From assembly GCA_963170055.1 (NCBI GenBank), contig CAUJGJ010000188.1:1324171-1388170 (forward strand): a stretch of DNA of 64,000 bases. Reading direction: 5' to 3'. The stretch comes from Halisarca cf. caerulea. Its lineage: Eukaryota > Porifera > Demospongiae > Chondrillida > Halisarcidae. Below, piece by piece: positions 62,071 to 64,000 of the stretch (the stretch's first letter is position 1; each line of letters opens with the position of its first letter). The position numbers and the translations under genes were made by a program. Below the pieces are notes generated by a model, which had not been told where the DNA came from, made no database searches, and saw nothing but the letters and a program-made list of their open reading frames with translations.

Positions 62071-64000
62071 GTGGGCTATTGTTTATTGCATGACACACAC
62101 ATTGTACATCATCTGCAACTTCCTCTCAATTCTCCCCTCCTGACATCTTGAATACTTCATCTCAAGCCCTTAAGCAGTATAGTTACCTCAATTTCATCAC
62201 ACTCTCTTGATTTCATACTCAGTTGTACTTCTTGGCTACACTATGAATACTATTATCACTCCATTCAGTGTTAAATACGCATCTGAACACATTTTAATGA
62301 AGCTTAGTTGTACAAGGTTTTTGGCTATATCAGTGTCAGATAGACCAGATCTCACTGCACTACGTTAAGGTCTTTTCAATACAAACTTCACCACTCTTTC
62401 TCTCTTGAGTTTATGTTAAAGTCCATGCTGCACTAATAAGGCTTCTTTTTTACCCATACCATCAATATTATTGGCACACACACATGCCCTTATCAGTAGC
62501 AGAATGTATTATTTGTTGTGTTCAGCATCAAGACCATTGGAGAAGGTCAATACTGCCAACTGATATCGACCTTTTCCTAACACATTATTTTGATTGTTGA
62601 TGCTGCCTGTACGGAAATATCGAGTGATTAAAATTCTGTTATGACTGTCCTGTTTGTGGAGTTTAGCAAGTAGCAAAAATAACTCAGGCCTGCATTTTCC
62701 CAAACGATTGCAGCCTACTTTCGACATATTTATGGAACACTAATTGAATTCAATTTGGTGGCTTTTAAGTACTATAAGCTGTAACAATATGTTTGATGTA
62801 CACAATATCAAACCCATGTAATCTTTCTACTCCTGATGTGTTAATTTTGATCCAGAATGGACTTTATTTGAAGCTGTAGTAATTTCTGTGAGAACATCAA
62901 GTGCTTGAGCAAGGTTATAAGTTAGCACTTCTGCAGACTTGCAGCCTCCACACTTCTATTCTGCTGTTGTGTGGTCATGTAGTATGCAATATACCTCAAC
63001 AAGGTACAGTAAATTATGAAATAGATATTTCCATTTAAAGGGAATGTTGTAGTGAAGCTCTTTGACTGATGCCACACAACTTTATTACCAAACTTATTAG
63101 CATAGAACACATTGAATTTGCAGCTATCTAAATACTTTTAGGATGGTTACTAGAACCTCAGGCCCATAGCAAGGGGTGTATTGGGTGCGTTTTTCTCCCC
63201 CCTCTTCAGGGGATTAGCTACCAAGGTTTTATCCGTGGGCAAACCCTGGGTATGGTTCCCCCCTAACCCCCTTGAAATTCTATCCTAGCTATAACACACA
63301 TGCACAGTTGCAACAGACTGATCTGTGTACTGTATTCTAAACAGCTTCAGTGGTATAAAACAGCCTCATTTATCACCTTCTGAGGCATAAAAACTGAAAT
63401 ATTTCCTGAGGAAGCAAACCCCCAGACCCCCCTAGCTTAGACCACTATCATTCTAAATACATATCTGCCCTCTATAGCATCACTATACTTCGCCATAGCC
63501 TTGTCCGTATTCATCGTTATTCTAAGAGAGACCCTGATGTATAAGCTGCATGAATGAGTGGGGTATTTTTAACATTGAATGCACATGCTTGCACCACCCC
63601 GCCCTGCGTGTGCATGTGTACATAGTATTTACAGATGTGTAGGTTCCCCCAAAAATTTGACCCTGATAAAATCCTGGCTACCATTTTTTCCTGGTTGTCA
63701 GGAAATCCCTTTCATCAATCTTAAGCCACCAGTGTGCCAATTACTGATGCAATTAATCTCAACACTCACTCCAGTTGTCACCTACATCCACCTGTTCTGC
63801 TTGTCCAGCTACTAGCCCCTACTTTTACCTTTTGCGTAGGTGAAAAAAGTTGGGTCTAGCTGCGGGATTTAGGAATATGCACACTGTACCCAATCCAATA
63901 CACCTTTGTCTCTATGCCCGTCTAGCCCCATGTATGTCAATCCCTATGCCCGTCTAGCCCTAGCATGTCTAGCCCTAGCATGTCTAGCCCTATGTATGTC
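62071..64000 (+). other. Downstream part of unit 7 and start of the next unit
   Basis: This repeats the block found after exon B in units 1-4: TCAAGACCATTGGAGAAGG, TTGATCCAGAATGGAC, a shortened C-rich tract, the hAT-like left fragment (TTTTTCCTGGTTGTCAGGAA), GGTCTAGCTGCGGGATTTAG and, from about 63905 to the edge, the TCTAGCCCTA minisatellite. No further exon is inside the window, but the order predicts (CA)n and another exon A or B beyond it. Confidence 0.75.

Overview
The window looks like nuclear DNA of a metazoan, most likely a marine invertebrate and possibly a sponge. The reasons are spliceosomal introns with GT...AG borders, a kinase-ankyrin gene spread over more than 55 kb, a CR1-like non-LTR retrotransposon carrying a 2A-like motif and a PHD finger, many families of small inverted-repeat transposons, and about 2.5 kb of (CA)n microsatellite. 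No bacterial operons, rRNA, tRNA or CRISPR were seen. The species assignment is inference.

Layout. 1-740: no gene seen. About 740-4410: CR1-like retrotransposon on the + strand (2A-like motif, PHD finger, endonuclease, reverse transcriptase) with its coding sequence split over three frames. 5585-6439: a single exon encoding a complete protein kinase domain, the apparent 5' coding exon of the main gene. 13188-28530: seven single exons, each encoding one ankyrin repeat, all in phase 0 and separated by introns of 0.6-6.7 kb packed with transposon remnants. 33961-62070: a tandemly amplified stretch of the same gene in which a cassette of exon A (one ankyrin repeat, 34 codons) plus exon B (two repeats, 68 codons) recurs. 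There are seven B exons and five A exons. The gene is not finished at the right edge, where another unit begins.

The kinase exon and the ankyrin exons are probably one gene: a kinase followed by at least 26 ankyrin repeats. Every ankyrin exon has a length divisible by three and phase 0-0 borders, so cassettes can be gained, lost or recombined without breaking the frame. The array shows all three: recent duplication, loss of exon A in units 3 and 4, and a mosaic B exon.

The introns record many insertions. The clearest is a 3656-bp TTAA-flanked DNA transposon (56047-59702) encoding a Mutator/Kolobok-like transposase fused to a YqaJ-type nuclease, with one 65-bp intron and one in-frame stop. 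Its insertion is proven by paralogous empty sites in neighbouring units. A 596-bp TTAA-flanked element at 12402-12997 has similar ends and may be a non-autonomous relative. Other elements include a 770-bp CACAGGG-ended family, one copy of which holds nested insertions, a piggyBac-like family, hAT-like and pogo-like elements, several TA-CCGTA-ended families, fold-back elements and a decayed Tigger/pogo transposase.
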